A DNA stretch of 36,927 nt from Paramuribaculum sp. (GCA_029052015.1 JAIDJW010000185.1:1-36927); one strand, 5' to 3'; shown: positions 1 through 9,295, counted from the first letter of the stretch. Program-made: numbers and translations. The notes: generated by a model not told the origin, from the letters alone.

Positions 1-8
1 GCCTGATT

Positions 9-509
9 CTATTCTACACGCGCTGACGGCTTTTTATTGCGCGATGAAAACCGCGGAGTGATTCCGATAAAAAACTCGAAATTGATTCCGGGCATCGGGC
101 GCGACAGCACCGACAGATACTCCTCGTTGAAAAGATTGTTGACCGCAAGTTTCAGCGACAGGCCGGCAATCCGTAAATCCAGATTCTTCTCCAGGCTCAC
201 ATTGCTTATGAAGTACTGCGGCAGGTGGCCGGTGATGCTATAGTCGTTGCTGCTCATGGATTGCGCCACATCGCCGAGTTTCATGCCGTTTGCGCGAAAA
301 AACACCTCGTTTTCAACGGTGTTTGTAGCCGGGTCGTAATATGACAGCGAGGCGTTGCCATACTGGAAGTTGCCTTCGTTCGTAATGAAAAGACCTGTGC
401 CTGCGGCGTCAAAATCCTCAGTCTTGTCAGAATAATCCCACTCCATGCAGCCCGTCAGGGCCGCATGGAGCAGGACAGCAGAAAATAAAAGAATCTTGTT
501 TGGCTTCAT
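9..509 (-). CDS. Chimeric ORF: BtuG-like (YncE/DUF5074-type) surface lipoprotein N-terminus fused in frame to the C-terminal strands of a BtuB-like TonB-dependent receptor (possible deletion product or assembly junction)
   Basis: ATG at 509-507 overlaps the upstream TGA (ATGA). MKPNKILLFSAVLLHAALTGC is a lipoprotein signal. GLFITNEGNFQYGNASLSYYDPATNTVENEVFFRANGMKLGDVAQSM is BtuG/YncE-like. SITGHLPQYFISNVSLEKNL...LKLAVNNLFNEEYLS...GINFEFFIGITPRF is a TonB-receptor C-terminus. Confidence 0.7.
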   Translation of the reverse strand: MKPNKILLFSAVLLHAALTGCMEWDYSDKTEDFDAAGTGLFITNEGNFQYGNASLSYYDPATNTVENEVFFRANGMKLGDVAQSMSSNDYSITGHLPQYFISNVSLEKNLDLRIAGLSLKLAVNNLFNEEYLSVLSRPMPGINFEFFIGITPRFSSRNKKPSARVE

Positions 510-2284
510 TTGCTGATATTGAGGTCGCGGAATCCGAATACTTCGGTAGATACTTCGCCGAGCCACCCGGCCTTGGAGTTGATGCCGGTCTGCACCTTGA
601 TGAAGTCGATGTACTGCAGGTTTATATGGTTCAGGTCCGGAAACATCGCGTTTTCGATGAGAAATCCGTTGCGCTGCCCCTCGCCTGTGGTGCCGTCGCC
701 GCCGGTGATGTTGTCGCTTCCCATGTTGTCGGCGTATCCCCACGCAAAAGCGCTGTTGTCCCAGAATCCCGTTGATGCGTCCTGGCTTGTGCGTGCTGCC
801 AGACAGGTGCCTCTAAGCGTGTAAGAATCGGCGTCAATCCACGCGGGATAGTAATAATCCTGCCTGTGGAAAGCGCCTAAGTAGTCGATTGTGCCGGTGG
901 CTCCGTAGTTGTCGCTCCACTGCACATTCATGCCTGCCGAAGCCGGGCGGAAGTAGGTCACGGCATAGTCCTGGCGCGTGGAGGCATTGCCGGTCTCGCT
1001 GCCCCGCAGCTCGTACCATTCGTCATCGGGCAGTCCGTTGCCGTTGACATCCTGCATCACATACACTATGCCCGGCTCGTTGGAGCCTCCGGTGCCGGTA
1101 GTGGCGTTGAGAAAGGCGTTTGCAAGAATGCTGAAATCATAATTGCCCTCCTTTTTGCTGATGCTGTGGTCAAATCCGACGATGATATGGCCGCCGAAGC
1201 CGCCGAGAGTCACGAAACTGTTGCCGTCGAGGCGCTTTTTCGCCCATGCGTTGGCAAGTTGGGGTGTAGTCTCCGCACCGGTCATTCCTCCGGTGCCCGT
1301 ATCATTTATGAACTGGCCGGGTGCCGGAATCCATTCAAATACTGTAGTGGCGGATGCCGAGCTTGAGGCTGTCGGCGCCCTGTAGCGGGAGCTTTCGGTA
1401 GCGTCCACGCATATCACCTTGACTCCCGCGGTAGCGCCGCCGTCCACTGTCAGGTTGACGGTGTATTCGCCCGGCTCCTGGGGCGTAAAGACAAATGTGC
1501 GGGCAGAGCATTCTGATGCCTTGCCGTCCACGCTCCATGAAAAGACTGTCGGCACCGTGCTCCCGATTATAGGTGTAAGATACACCGGACGTCCTGCGAA
1601 TGTGTAGCGGGCCGTGGATTTGATGAGGTAGCCCGGGGTCGGGAACGACAGCTCGTAGGGGAGCTTGTCGACGACCTTAATGTTGAATGTCCTGGTGTCG
1701 GAGCCGTCGGCATTCGTAGCCGTGACGCTCACGGCGTATGTGCCGGTTTCCTCCGCGCTGAATTTAAACGTGGCTTCTTTGCCGGCCTCTTTGCCGTTGA
1801 CAGTCCATGTCACTGCAAAACCCTCCACATCGCTGTTGCTGATCTCGGGCGTGATGACATATTCCGTGCCGGCTGCAATCGTTATCTCAGCAGAAGACAC
1901 TGGAAGCGAAATCACAGGAGCTGCCGGCTCGGTGACTTTCACCAGTATCTCCTCGCTTGCAGAACCGGCATCGTTGGTGGCGGTGACTATGACATAGTAT
2001 TCGCCGACGTTAGGCCATGCCGAGGTGAAGGAGGGCGTTGTGGCTACGGTCTGCCCGTCGATGCTCCATTTGTAGGACACATTACCGCCGTCCATATTTT
2101 TGTATACGGGTGCTATTGTCAGACTCTTGCCGACAGCTACTGTATAAATGCCGTTTTCGCTGTCAAGCTCAATCTTCGGCGGCAAGGTCGACTCGATGAT
2201 ATCGTCCTTATTGCAGGAATAAAGCGCCGCTCCGGCTAAAATAGCCAGAGCAACGCAGAAAAATGAAAAGAGTGATTTGGCCAT
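506..2284 (-). CDS. Surface lipoprotein with repeated PKD/Ig-like domains and a C-terminal 'cell surface protein' module; part of the B12-riboswitch operon
   Basis: 592 aa; signal peptide and lipobox (ILAGAALYSCNK). Repeats such as YKWSIDGQTVATTPSFTSAWPNVGEYYVIVTATNDAGSASEEILVKV and VTWTVNGKEAGKEATFKFSAEETGTYAVSVTATNADGSDTRTFNIKV are PKD-like. Confidence 0.85.
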   Translation of the reverse strand: MAKSLFSFFCVALAILAGAALYSCNKDDIIESTLPPKIELDSENGIYTVAVGKSLTIAPVYKNMDGGNVSYKWSIDGQTVATTPSFTSAWPNVGEYYVIVTATNDAGSASEEILVKVTEPAAPVISLPVSSAEITIAAGTEYVITPEISNSDVEGFAVTWTVNGKEAGKEATFKFSAEETGTYAVSVTATNADGSDTRTFNIKVVDKLPYELSFPTPGYLIKSTARYTFAGRPVYLTPIIGSTVPTVFSWSVDGKASECSARTFVFTPQEPGEYTVNLTVDGGATAGVKVICVDATESSRYRAPTASSSASATTVFEWIPAPGQFINDTGTGGMTGAETTPQLANAWAKKRLDGNSFVTLGGFGGHIIVGFDHSISKKEGNYDFSILANAFLNATTGTGGSNEPGIVYVMQDVNGNGLPDDEWYELRGSETGNASTRQDYAVTYFRPASAGMNVQWSDNYGATGTIDYLGAFHRQDYYYPAWIDADSYTLRGTCLAARTSQDASTGFWDNSAFAWGYADNMGSDNITGGDGTTGEGQRNGFLIENAMFPDLNHINLQYIDFIKVQTGINSKAGWLGEVSTEVFGFRDLNISK

Positions 2285-2302
2285 ATATTAATGCTGTGTA
2301 TT

Positions 2303-4027
2303 TCAGAAGCGTACAGCCACGTCATCGTAAGCGAAGTAAGCCGGGAAGTTCAGGCCGTATGAACCCTTCTGATCATCGCTTGCGGCGAAGTTGAACTCAA
2401 CCTTGGCGACTTTGCCAAGCGGTGAGAGGTCAAATTTTGTCCATTCGTTTATGAATTTTCCGTCCTTGCAGAGATAAACTTCGGCGGTGCCTGTTGACTG
2501 TCCGCTCTTGTCCCAGCCGTAAGCGACGATTTTTACCCAGGTGGTCGGTTTGGCTGCGCTGTTGAATCCGTCGCCATAGGCAAGTGAATTAAGCGCATAG
2601 CTCGTGTTGGTGACATACAGATGGTCAATCACACGTTCGGTGTCGTCGCCGAAGAAAAATCCGGTAAGTTTGCCCATTCCTATAGAGGTGTTGTAATTAT
2701 CGGCATAGCCGTTCTGGATGCAGAAGTTTGCGGAACCGTTGTGACCGGCATGACCTGCCGAAGCGCCTGTAACTGCTATTTCGAGTTGCTGGTTAAATGA
2801 TTTTCCGCTGAAGTTGGCATCGTAGTAATTGGACAGGACGTGCCCGCCGTTCCAGAAGCAGTAACCGTACTCATCACTACCGTTCATCACATGCTTGATG
2901 AATGTGTTGTTTTCGTCATACCACCAGTATGGTTCATCCATGCCGTAACCTGTGCCATAAAGCATCGGGTCGCCATATTGTTTTCCGGCGATGAGGTCGC
3001 TCCATTTGGTGATGTTTTTGCTGCAATAACCGAGAGTGTAAGCTCTAAATTTTGCATCGGAATCCTCAAATGTCAATATCTTTAATTCGTATGTCTCAAC
3101 ATTGAATTTAACAATCATACTTTTGTTATTTCCGGAGATTACGACAATGGATACTGCACCAGTCTTTTCGGCATAAGTGTTTTCTTTGATTGGAGCGGTT
3201 ACTGTCAGCTTTCCTTCGTTATAGCTGACTTTCCATCCGTCAGGTTTCTGAATGGAATAATTTGCGATATTGGTGGCTGTAACATTAAAAGCAGTGCTTT
3301 CACCGTATGGTATGCCTACCATTCCATCAATACCTTCGATAACGAATGCCGGAGCGGTTTCGTCAAAGCGCGCAATCTTGAATTCGCTGCCGTCAGCCAT
3401 CACGAATTTAACAAATGAGGGATCGGTTGTGTCAACGCTCGCAAACATCGAATCGCCGTCCTTACCCTCGGCCTTCACTCCGGTTCCGGTCCAGCTTGTG
3501 CCGCCGTCAACGGATATTTCCCACTCTTTGGTGTCGGGGTTTACTCTGACTTTCGGAGCGGCTCCGGAGCTTGATCCGGGAATACCCTGTGCTCCGTCGG
3601 CTCCGTCGATGCCGTTTGCGCGTACCTTATTGCCTTCGACGATGAGCCACTCTCCGTCAAGAGTCCAGTAATAGTTGCCGTCGCTGTCGAGCTTCACGGA
3701 AATGGCGGGCGCGCTCACGCCGGCTTCGCCTTTTTCGCCCTGAGCGCCGTCACGTCCATGGGAGATGGTGGCAGTTGTGCCGTCGGAAAATTTGATTTCG
3801 TAGCCGGTTTCTGTAGAATTTACGGCTGTGACGGTCAGATTGTTTTGCAGAGCATCCACGATGCTGCGCAGGGCGGCGATGTCGCCGTTGAGCTGAGCGG
3901 ACTTCTGTTCGAGCAGGTCAACCCTGTCGGTGATGTCGTCGACGGCGTTCCACAGGTCGGTGTCGTCGTACTTGCAGCCTGTGAGTATCAGCAGGCATGA
4001 GATGATACTGAGATAAAACTTTTTCAT
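2303..4027 (-). CDS. Surface lipoprotein: N-terminal coil plus collagen-like G-x-y segments (DUF4988-like) and C-terminal DUF4465-like domain; first gene after the B12 riboswitch
   Basis: ATG at 4027; MKKFYLSIISCLLILTGCKYDD lipobox. GRDGAQGEKGEAG and GIDGADGAQGIPGSSSG segments. C-terminal FXXDDVAVRF-like ending and layout match DUF4465. Confidence 0.8.
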   Translation of the reverse strand: MKKFYLSIISCLLILTGCKYDDTDLWNAVDDITDRVDLLEQKSAQLNGDIAALRSIVDALQNNLTVTAVNSTETGYEIKFSDGTTATISHGRDGAQGEKGEAGVSAPAISVKLDSDGNYYWTLDGEWLIVEGNKVRANGIDGADGAQGIPGSSSGAAPKVRVNPDTKEWEISVDGGTSWTGTGVKAEGKDGDSMFASVDTTDPSFVKFVMADGSEFKIARFDETAPAFVIEGIDGMVGIPYGESTAFNVTATNIANYSIQKPDGWKVSYNEGKLTVTAPIKENTYAEKTGAVSIVVISGNNKSMIVKFNVETYELKILTFEDSDAKFRAYTLGYCSKNITKWSDLIAGKQYGDPMLYGTGYGMDEPYWWYDENNTFIKHVMNGSDEYGYCFWNGGHVLSNYYDANFSGKSFNQQLEIAVTGASAGHAGHNGSANFCIQNGYADNYNTSIGMGKLTGFFFGDDTERVIDHLYVTNTSYALNSLAYGDGFNSAAKPTTWVKIVAYGWDKSGQSTGTAEVYLCKDGKFINEWTKFDLSPLGKVAKVEFNFAASDDQKGSYGLNFPAYFAYDDVAVRF

Positions 4028-4213
4028 TGCTGAATGGATTGGTTTATTTTGTCGAAATATTGAAAACTCCCGTCCGCATATCAACGGAGACATGCACACG
4101 GGAGTTCATATACATTGATTCGGAGATAAACCGCTCTTTCTGCAAAAAAGGATATTGTCATCTCAGATCCTCTGCCCGTTTTCCCGCAGGCGCAAATCTC
4201 ATATAATTGTGGG

Positions 4214-4420
4214 CTATGGCAGGTCTTCTGACTTGTTCCGGCTCGCTGCGCCTTCTCGCCCTGTGCGGGCAATGGCTGATGCAGCTGCGCCTGTACTATT
4301 AGGTACTGGAACTTACAGCAGCGGGTACTGTCCCGGATTCTCACCGGGTTCCCTTTTGAATCCTCCGTCCGGCTGTCAGGGCGGACATCTGCCTCACTCC
4401 TGAGGCATTGTCAAGGATAC
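4214..4420 (-). ncRNA. Cobalamin (B12) riboswitch
   Basis: Reverse complement contains the B12 box GGGAACCCGGTGAGAATCCGGGACAGTACCCGCTGCTGTAAG and the distal CAAGTCAGAAGACCTGCC motif. It precedes the lipoprotein operon on the same strand. Confidence 0.93.
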
Positions 4421-4431
4421 CATAACGGCTG

Positions 4432-4462
4432 CAAAGTTATCATTTCTGCGGCAATCGTGCAA
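4432..4462 (-). promoter_or_regulatory. Bacteroidetes-type sigma promoter for the B12-riboswitch operon
   Basis: Minus strand TTG (4462-4460) - N20 - TAACTTTG (4439-4432), immediately upstream of the riboswitch. Confidence 0.75.
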
Positions 4463-4486
4463 GATTAGCTAAAAAAACGGTGCGGA

Positions 4487-4518
4487 TTTGCGCTTTTCGA
4501 TGCAAAAGGCTATTTTTG
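4487..4518 (+). promoter_or_regulatory. Bacteroidetes-type promoter for pyrH-frr
   Basis: TTTG - N20 - TATTTTTG, about 20 nt before the pyrH ATG at 4539. Confidence 0.75.
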
Positions 4519-4538
4519 TGAAAAACTATAAACAGATT

Positions 4539-5249
4539 ATGCGAAGCAAATACGATAGAGTGCTGCTCAAACTGAGCGGCGAATCGCTGGCAGGAGCCAA
4601 GGGTACCGGCATCGACACCGAGCGTCTTGCACAGTATGCAAGCCAGATAAGTGAAATTGTGCAGAGCGGCGTGCAGGTAGCCATAGTGATTGGCGGCGGC
4701 AATATTTTCCGCGGACTCAGCGGCGCGGCCAAAGGTTTTGACCGTGTGAAAGGCGACCAGATGGGTATGCTCGCCACTGTAATCAACTCATTGGCGCTCA
4801 GCTCCGCGCTTGAGGCTCAGGGACAGCCGGCAAAAGTGTTTACCGCAGTGAATATGTTTCCGATCGGCGAGCACTACAGCAAGTGGAAAGCAATCGAGGC
4901 TCTTCAGGAAGGTGTAGTGGCGATTATTGCCGGTGGCACAGGCAATCCGTTCTTCACAACCGATACCGGAAGCGCTCTGCGCGGCATCGAGGTAGAGGCT
5001 GACGTGATGCTCAAAGGCACCCGTGTGGACGGTATCTACACCGCAGATCCGGAGAAAGACCCCACGGCTACCAAATTCTCCGAAATCACATACGACGAGG
5101 TTTATACCCGCGGACTGAAAGTGATGGACCTCACGGCAACAGCTCTCTGCAAGGAGAACGGTCTGCCCATAGTGGTGTTCGACATGGACACCCCCGGCAA
5201 TCTGGCAAAGGTAATTGCCGGCGAGCCCATAGGCACATTGGTATATTAA
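4539..5249 (+). CDS. pyrH: UMP kinase
   Basis: YDRVLLKLSGESLAG...IVIGGGNIFRG...TDTGSALRGIEVEADVMLKGTRVDGIYTADPEKDPTA; ATG at 4539 follows the promoter. Confidence 0.97.
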   Translation: MRSKYDRVLLKLSGESLAGAKGTGIDTERLAQYASQISEIVQSGVQVAIVIGGGNIFRGLSGAAKGFDRVKGDQMGMLATVINSLALSSALEAQGQPAKVFTAVNMFPIGEHYSKWKAIEALQEGVVAIIAGGTGNPFFTTDTGSALRGIEVEADVMLKGTRVDGIYTADPEKDPTATKFSEITYDEVYTRGLKVMDLTATALCKENGLPIVVFDMDTPGNLAKVIAGEPIGTLVY

Positions 5250-5270
5250 TCAAAAATAAACGACAATATA

Positions 5271-5828
5271 ATGGAAGTTAACGACTATCTTGCTCCCGCA
5301 GAGGAAAAAATGGAGCTCGCCGTGGCATATCTCGACGAGGCTCTCGCCCATATCCGTGCCGGCAAAGCGAATCCCAAAATCATCGACGGCATAAAGGTGG
5401 AATACTACGGCAGCGCTGTGCCTGTGTCACAGGTGGCTAATGTGGCTGTGCCTGACGCACGCACAATCACCATCACTCCGTGGGAAAAGCAGATGTTCAA
5501 GGAAATCGAGAAAGCAATCATCAACTCCGAGCTTGGTATCACTCCTGAAAACAACGGCGAGGTCATACGTATTTCAATTCCGCCGCTCACAGAGGAGCGC
5601 CGCAAGCAGCTCGTCAAGCAAAGCAAGGCTGAGGCGGAGCAGGCAAAGGTATCTGTGCGCAACGCCCGCCGTGATGCAATTGACGGTCTCAAAAAGGCTG
5701 TCAAGCAGGGAATGTCGGAGGATGTGGAGAAAGATGCAGAAGCTTCTGTGCAGAAGATTCACGATAAGTATCTGAAGAAAATAGATGATATCTTTGCTGC
5801 CAAAGAGAAGGAAATACTCACTGTCTGA
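5271..5828 (+). CDS. frr: Ribosome recycling factor
   Basis: [61 protein letters not shown]...; next to pyrH. Confidence 0.97.
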   Translation: MEVNDYLAPAEEKMELAVAYLDEALAHIRAGKANPKIIDGIKVEYYGSAVPVSQVANVAVPDARTITITPWEKQMFKEIEKAIINSELGITPENNGEVIRISIPPLTEERRKQLVKQSKAEAEQAKVSVRNARRDAIDGLKKAVKQGMSEDVEKDAEASVQKIHDKYLKKIDDIFAAKEKEILTV

Positions 5829-5859
5829 CAGCCGAAAAGTCATCAACATATAATAATGA

Positions 5860-5897
5860 CGCCGTGTCAAATGTAGATTTTGACACGGCGCCATGTT
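5860..5897 (+). terminator. Rho-independent terminator after frr
   Basis: 12-bp stem cgccgtgtcaaa (5860-5871) / tttgacacggcg (5879-5890), then ccatgtttttt. Confidence 0.75.
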
Positions 5898-5925
5898 TTT
5901 TCTGTCTGGACATCCCGACAGATTG

Positions 5926-7221
5926 TTACGGTATTGCGTCGTAGGCACGCAGGGCCTGCTCGAAGCGCGACTCAACATCGGAGAGCAGATACAATCCGTC
6001 AGCGTTGCGCGTCAGCCCTTCGAGCGACAGCGGGTAGATTACCGGAGGATTGTCGAGGTCGATAATCTGCAGATTGCGAAGTTGGTCGAGGCTGGGGTAG
6101 ACGATGTTGATGTCCGCATAGGTCTTGCCGTCGGCACCTTCGAATTTCTCCACGACTATTTTTGAGCCTATTGGTGTCTTCTTCTCGATTGCCTGTGGCA
6201 GCTCGTAGGGTTCAACGCCGAGAGCGGTGGCCACCGATGACAGGTTGCTGTCGTGGCCTACGAGGAAGGTGAATCGGCGGTCGGGCGAGCGCAGTTCGTC
6301 ATACATATACTGTATCAGCGGACGGGCCACGTTGACGGCCACAATCGGGGCGGTGAAGAGGGCGTCCTGATACACATCCTTGATGTGGGCAAGGCGTTCC
6401 CAGTCGGCGCGTGTCAGTTTGTGGCCGAAAGCGGCTTTCAGAGTGTCAGGCTCCTCGTAGTACTGGAGAATGAAGGCATCGCTCGCACCGTTGAGTGTTT
6501 TCAGCGCCGAGCCGGATTTGAGGCCGGGCTCCTGAAACTGCTCGAAGACAAACTCCGTGTCGTAGTTATTTATAGCTTTAAGCTTGGGGTCGCCCTCCTT
6601 TGCCATCGGCGACCGGTCAACGTCGAGCACATCGACTATCAGGTCATAGTCGGGCTTGAGCTGCTCGCTGAGTCCGCGAATACCTTTCTTGCCGCCCTGA
6701 CGGCCGATCTGCTCCATGGCAATCTTTACAAATTCGGGTGACACCTTGGTGAGCTGCGGATTGAAGAGCGGGTCCATTTTCGAGGGCACATAGCGATGAT
6801 TGACCTCAATGCCTCCCACAGGCATGAATCCCGAGGTGAAATATTGCGCCGTGGCTATGCACCGCTGCATTGAGTTGGCCTGGACATTGACGTCGTCGGC
6901 CGACGGCTGATGGTTCTCGGGAAACAGACCGGCATCCTCGGCCCATTTGCGGAAATACTGGCCCATCATAGTTTCTACAGCGCCCCCGCGGAGCGTCAGT
7001 TCGCTTTTCGGAGCCGACCATACGGTCCACTGGTGGGGAGTCATGCGTCCGAGGTCGCTTTTGGAGTCCGACAGCGGCGACCGTATGTTGTGGCGGCTGA
7101 GCACCACGGCTTCCTTGAGATGATACTTGTTCTTGAATTCCTGTGAGCGCTGTTGCTGGGCGCTGCCTGCGAGCGGGAGCGAGAGGATTAGGGCTGCTAA
7201 AGCCGCGTTGAAGAGTTTCAT
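5926..7221 (-). CDS. Histidine-type (acid) phosphatase, phytase/MINPP-like branch
   Basis: RHxxRxP motif in VVLSRHNIRSPL and HD motif in FLVGHDSNLSSVA; N-terminal signal peptide. Confidence 0.88.
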   Translation of the reverse strand: MKLFNAALAALILSLPLAGSAQQQRSQEFKNKYHLKEAVVLSRHNIRSPLSDSKSDLGRMTPHQWTVWSAPKSELTLRGGAVETMMGQYFRKWAEDAGLFPENHQPSADDVNVQANSMQRCIATAQYFTSGFMPVGGIEVNHRYVPSKMDPLFNPQLTKVSPEFVKIAMEQIGRQGGKKGIRGLSEQLKPDYDLIVDVLDVDRSPMAKEGDPKLKAINNYDTEFVFEQFQEPGLKSGSALKTLNGASDAFILQYYEEPDTLKAAFGHKLTRADWERLAHIKDVYQDALFTAPIVAVNVARPLIQYMYDELRSPDRRFTFLVGHDSNLSSVATALGVEPYELPQAIEKKTPIGSKIVVEKFEGADGKTYADINIVYPSLDQLRNLQIIDLDNPPVIYPLSLEGLTRNADGLYLLSDVESRFEQALRAYDAIP

Positions 7222-7366
7222 GCTATTATATGATTATGTGTTGGTGAATTGTAGTTAATTCAATAATACAAACAACACGAACAATAAAATGTTCTCACTT
7301 GTTAAAGTTTTATTAAATTCACTACCTATAACAAAAACAGAATCATTTTTAATCAAATTAGTAAAA

Positions 7367-8542
7367 ATGAACAAAATCGCTAAAATGATGACAGTCATGG
7401 CAGTTGTTGCCATGCCGGCGCTTCGGGTTATTGCAGCTGACGATGAGCCAAAACTAATAGTGAAACCTACCGGACGAGTGCTGGTGGACGGTGCTGTGTA
7501 TCTGCCCGACGGCGACGGGCTTGCGGACGGAGCCGCTCTCCCCGATATCCGTATGGGTGTGAAGGCCTCCTACGGCAAATGGTCGGCGAAGATTGATGCA
7601 GGCTATTCCTTCAACAAGCTCAGCATGAAGGATGTCTACATCCAGTACTCCTTCAATCCTTCCAATTATCTCAGGGGAGGTTACTTTGTGCATCAGTTCG
7701 GACTAAATGCCGCCACATCGTCGTCAATGAAGCCGCAGATGGAGGCTGCGACCACCGACACCTATTTCAACGCCACCGGACGTAATATAGGTGTGGAATA
7801 TGTCCACGACCGCGGGCAGGCGTTCCTGAGCTTTTCGGGCATTGTGGCAGGCACCTCAATGACATCGCCCTCCAATGAGCAGGGCAAGGTCAGTGTGGGA
7901 GCGCTCAACCGCGCCGTGTGGCGCCCGTTCCATGAGACAGGGCGTGTTGCTCAGGTAGGCATATCGCTGTGGTACCAGTCGGCGCTTCACAAGACAGAGA
8001 CCAATGAGGATGGCGAAAAAGTGACTTCATCCGGCTATTTCAACTGGTCGGCAGGATTTCCCACACGTGTCAGCAAGGAGGGAATGCTCGGCGCAGATGT
8101 GACATACGCCAAGGGTGTGTTCAAGCTTTCTCCCGAATGGTTGCTGATGAAGGGGCGCATGGCTTTCGAAGGACAGTACTACTTCATGAATGTGGCACGT
8201 CGCTCGGGCTATGAGTCATATCGCGCCCAGGGCGTCTACGGCTTGCTCCGCGGCATACTTATCGGTTCTGACTACGGATATTCACATGGCGACGCCGGCC
8301 TTGCGACGCCGGGCAAAGGCACTCTCGAAATGGTGCTCGGCTACAACTATACCGACGGCAATCAGGGCAAGAGCGGCATTCATGGCGGCATATCCAACGA
8401 TGCCTCGATGACCCTCAACTACTATATAAACAAGTATGTGATTGCCCGCCTGCGCTACAGCTACACCGACGTGCACTCATCCGACGTGCAGCACAATCGC
8501 CACGTCAACACCATACAGGCCCGTCTCCAGATTATTTTCTGA
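7367..8542 (+). CDS. Phosphate-selective porin O/P-like outer membrane protein
   Basis: MNKIAKMMTVMAVVAMPALRVIAADDEPKLIVKPTGRVLVDGAVY...MKDVYIQYSFNPSNYLRGGYFVHQFGLN...; signal peptide, beta-barrel pattern, terminal IIF. Confidence 0.8.
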   Translation: MNKIAKMMTVMAVVAMPALRVIAADDEPKLIVKPTGRVLVDGAVYLPDGDGLADGAALPDIRMGVKASYGKWSAKIDAGYSFNKLSMKDVYIQYSFNPSNYLRGGYFVHQFGLNAATSSSMKPQMEAATTDTYFNATGRNIGVEYVHDRGQAFLSFSGIVAGTSMTSPSNEQGKVSVGALNRAVWRPFHETGRVAQVGISLWYQSALHKTETNEDGEKVTSSGYFNWSAGFPTRVSKEGMLGADVTYAKGVFKLSPEWLLMKGRMAFEGQYYFMNVARRSGYESYRAQGVYGLLRGILIGSDYGYSHGDAGLATPGKGTLEMVLGYNYTDGNQGKSGIHGGISNDASMTLNYYINKYVIARLRYSYTDVHSSDVQHNRHVNTIQARLQIIF

Positions 8543-8563
8543 TCCGGAGCCGCCAGAAGCCTT

Positions 8564-8604
8564 AGCAAAGCCCTGCCTTTCACAGGCAGGGCTTTGCTTT
8601 AAAG
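8564..8604 (+). terminator. Rho-independent terminator after the porin gene
   Basis: 15-bp perfect stem agcaaagccctgcct (8564-8578) / aggcagggctttgct (8584-8598), then a T-rich stretch. Confidence 0.85.
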
Positions 8605-8626
8605 TCTTTTCAATATCCTATGAATT

Positions 8627-9274
8627 TCACAGCTGCCCGAGCTCGACTCCGATGGCAACCCTCTCGATGATAGCGTCCTTGCGGTCTTTGTCCGGCTTGT
8701 AATCCCCTTTTAGGTTCACACCGAAAAATCTGCCGAAGGTCTGCCAGAATCCGGCACGGAATGAGCCGAGAAACGCCTTGATGATGTTATAGCTGCTCTG
8801 GTCTGTCTCGCGCTTGATGAGCTTGATGAGAATCTGAGCCTGTGATTTTGAGAACTTTTTCAGCACCGGCTTGTACTGCTTGAAAATCTCACCCTCCATT
8901 TTCTTGAGATATTCCTCGCGCTCCTTCTGCGTGGGGAAGGTTTCGATATATTCGTAAGTTTCGAGCAGGGTGGCGCATATAAGTTTGGCGTAGGGGAGGG
9001 TTTTCTTTACATCTCTCACCGTTTTCCAGTAAAATTCCTCCTCTTTTTTGTTTTTGAACTTCAGTGGAGGAAAGACCGTGACCTCGTTGAGCAGATACAT
9101 TTTCACAGTGTCGCCGTCTACCACTGTATAGTAATAGCCGCGGTAGTCCGACAGGCGCGCGCTCGGTGGAGCGATTTCCAGATTAGACAGCGGGTCATCG
9201 TCATCGCTCTGCGCGAAGACGCAGGGTGCCGACAGCAAAAATGCGGCAACGAAAGTGAGGATGAGTTTAATCAT
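8627..9274 (-). CDS. DUF4294 family secreted protein
   Basis: Signal peptide; YRGYYYTVVDGDTVKMYLLNEVTVFPPLKFKNKKEEEFYWKTVRDVKKTLPYAKLICATL. Confidence 0.8.
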   Translation of the reverse strand: MIKLILTFVAAFLLSAPCVFAQSDDDDPLSNLEIAPPSARLSDYRGYYYTVVDGDTVKMYLLNEVTVFPPLKFKNKKEEEFYWKTVRDVKKTLPYAKLICATLLETYEYIETFPTQKEREEYLKKMEGEIFKQYKPVLKKFSKSQAQILIKLIKRETDQSSYNIIKAFLGSFRAGFWQTFGRFFGVNLKGDYKPDKDRKDAIIERVAIGVELGQL

Positions 9275-9295
9275 GCAGTTATAACACTTACGGAC

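Noticed and set aside
1380-2100. Possible DNA tandem repeat in the PKD lipoprotein
   Set aside because: Repetition is at protein-domain level (PKD/Ig-like) and nucleotide identity between units is low.
4488-4538. Extended N-terminus of pyrH in the ORF track (MRFSMQKAIFVKNYKQI)
   Set aside because: This stretch contains the pyrH -7 element TATTTTTG, so it is promoter/leader and the ATG at 4539 is the real start.
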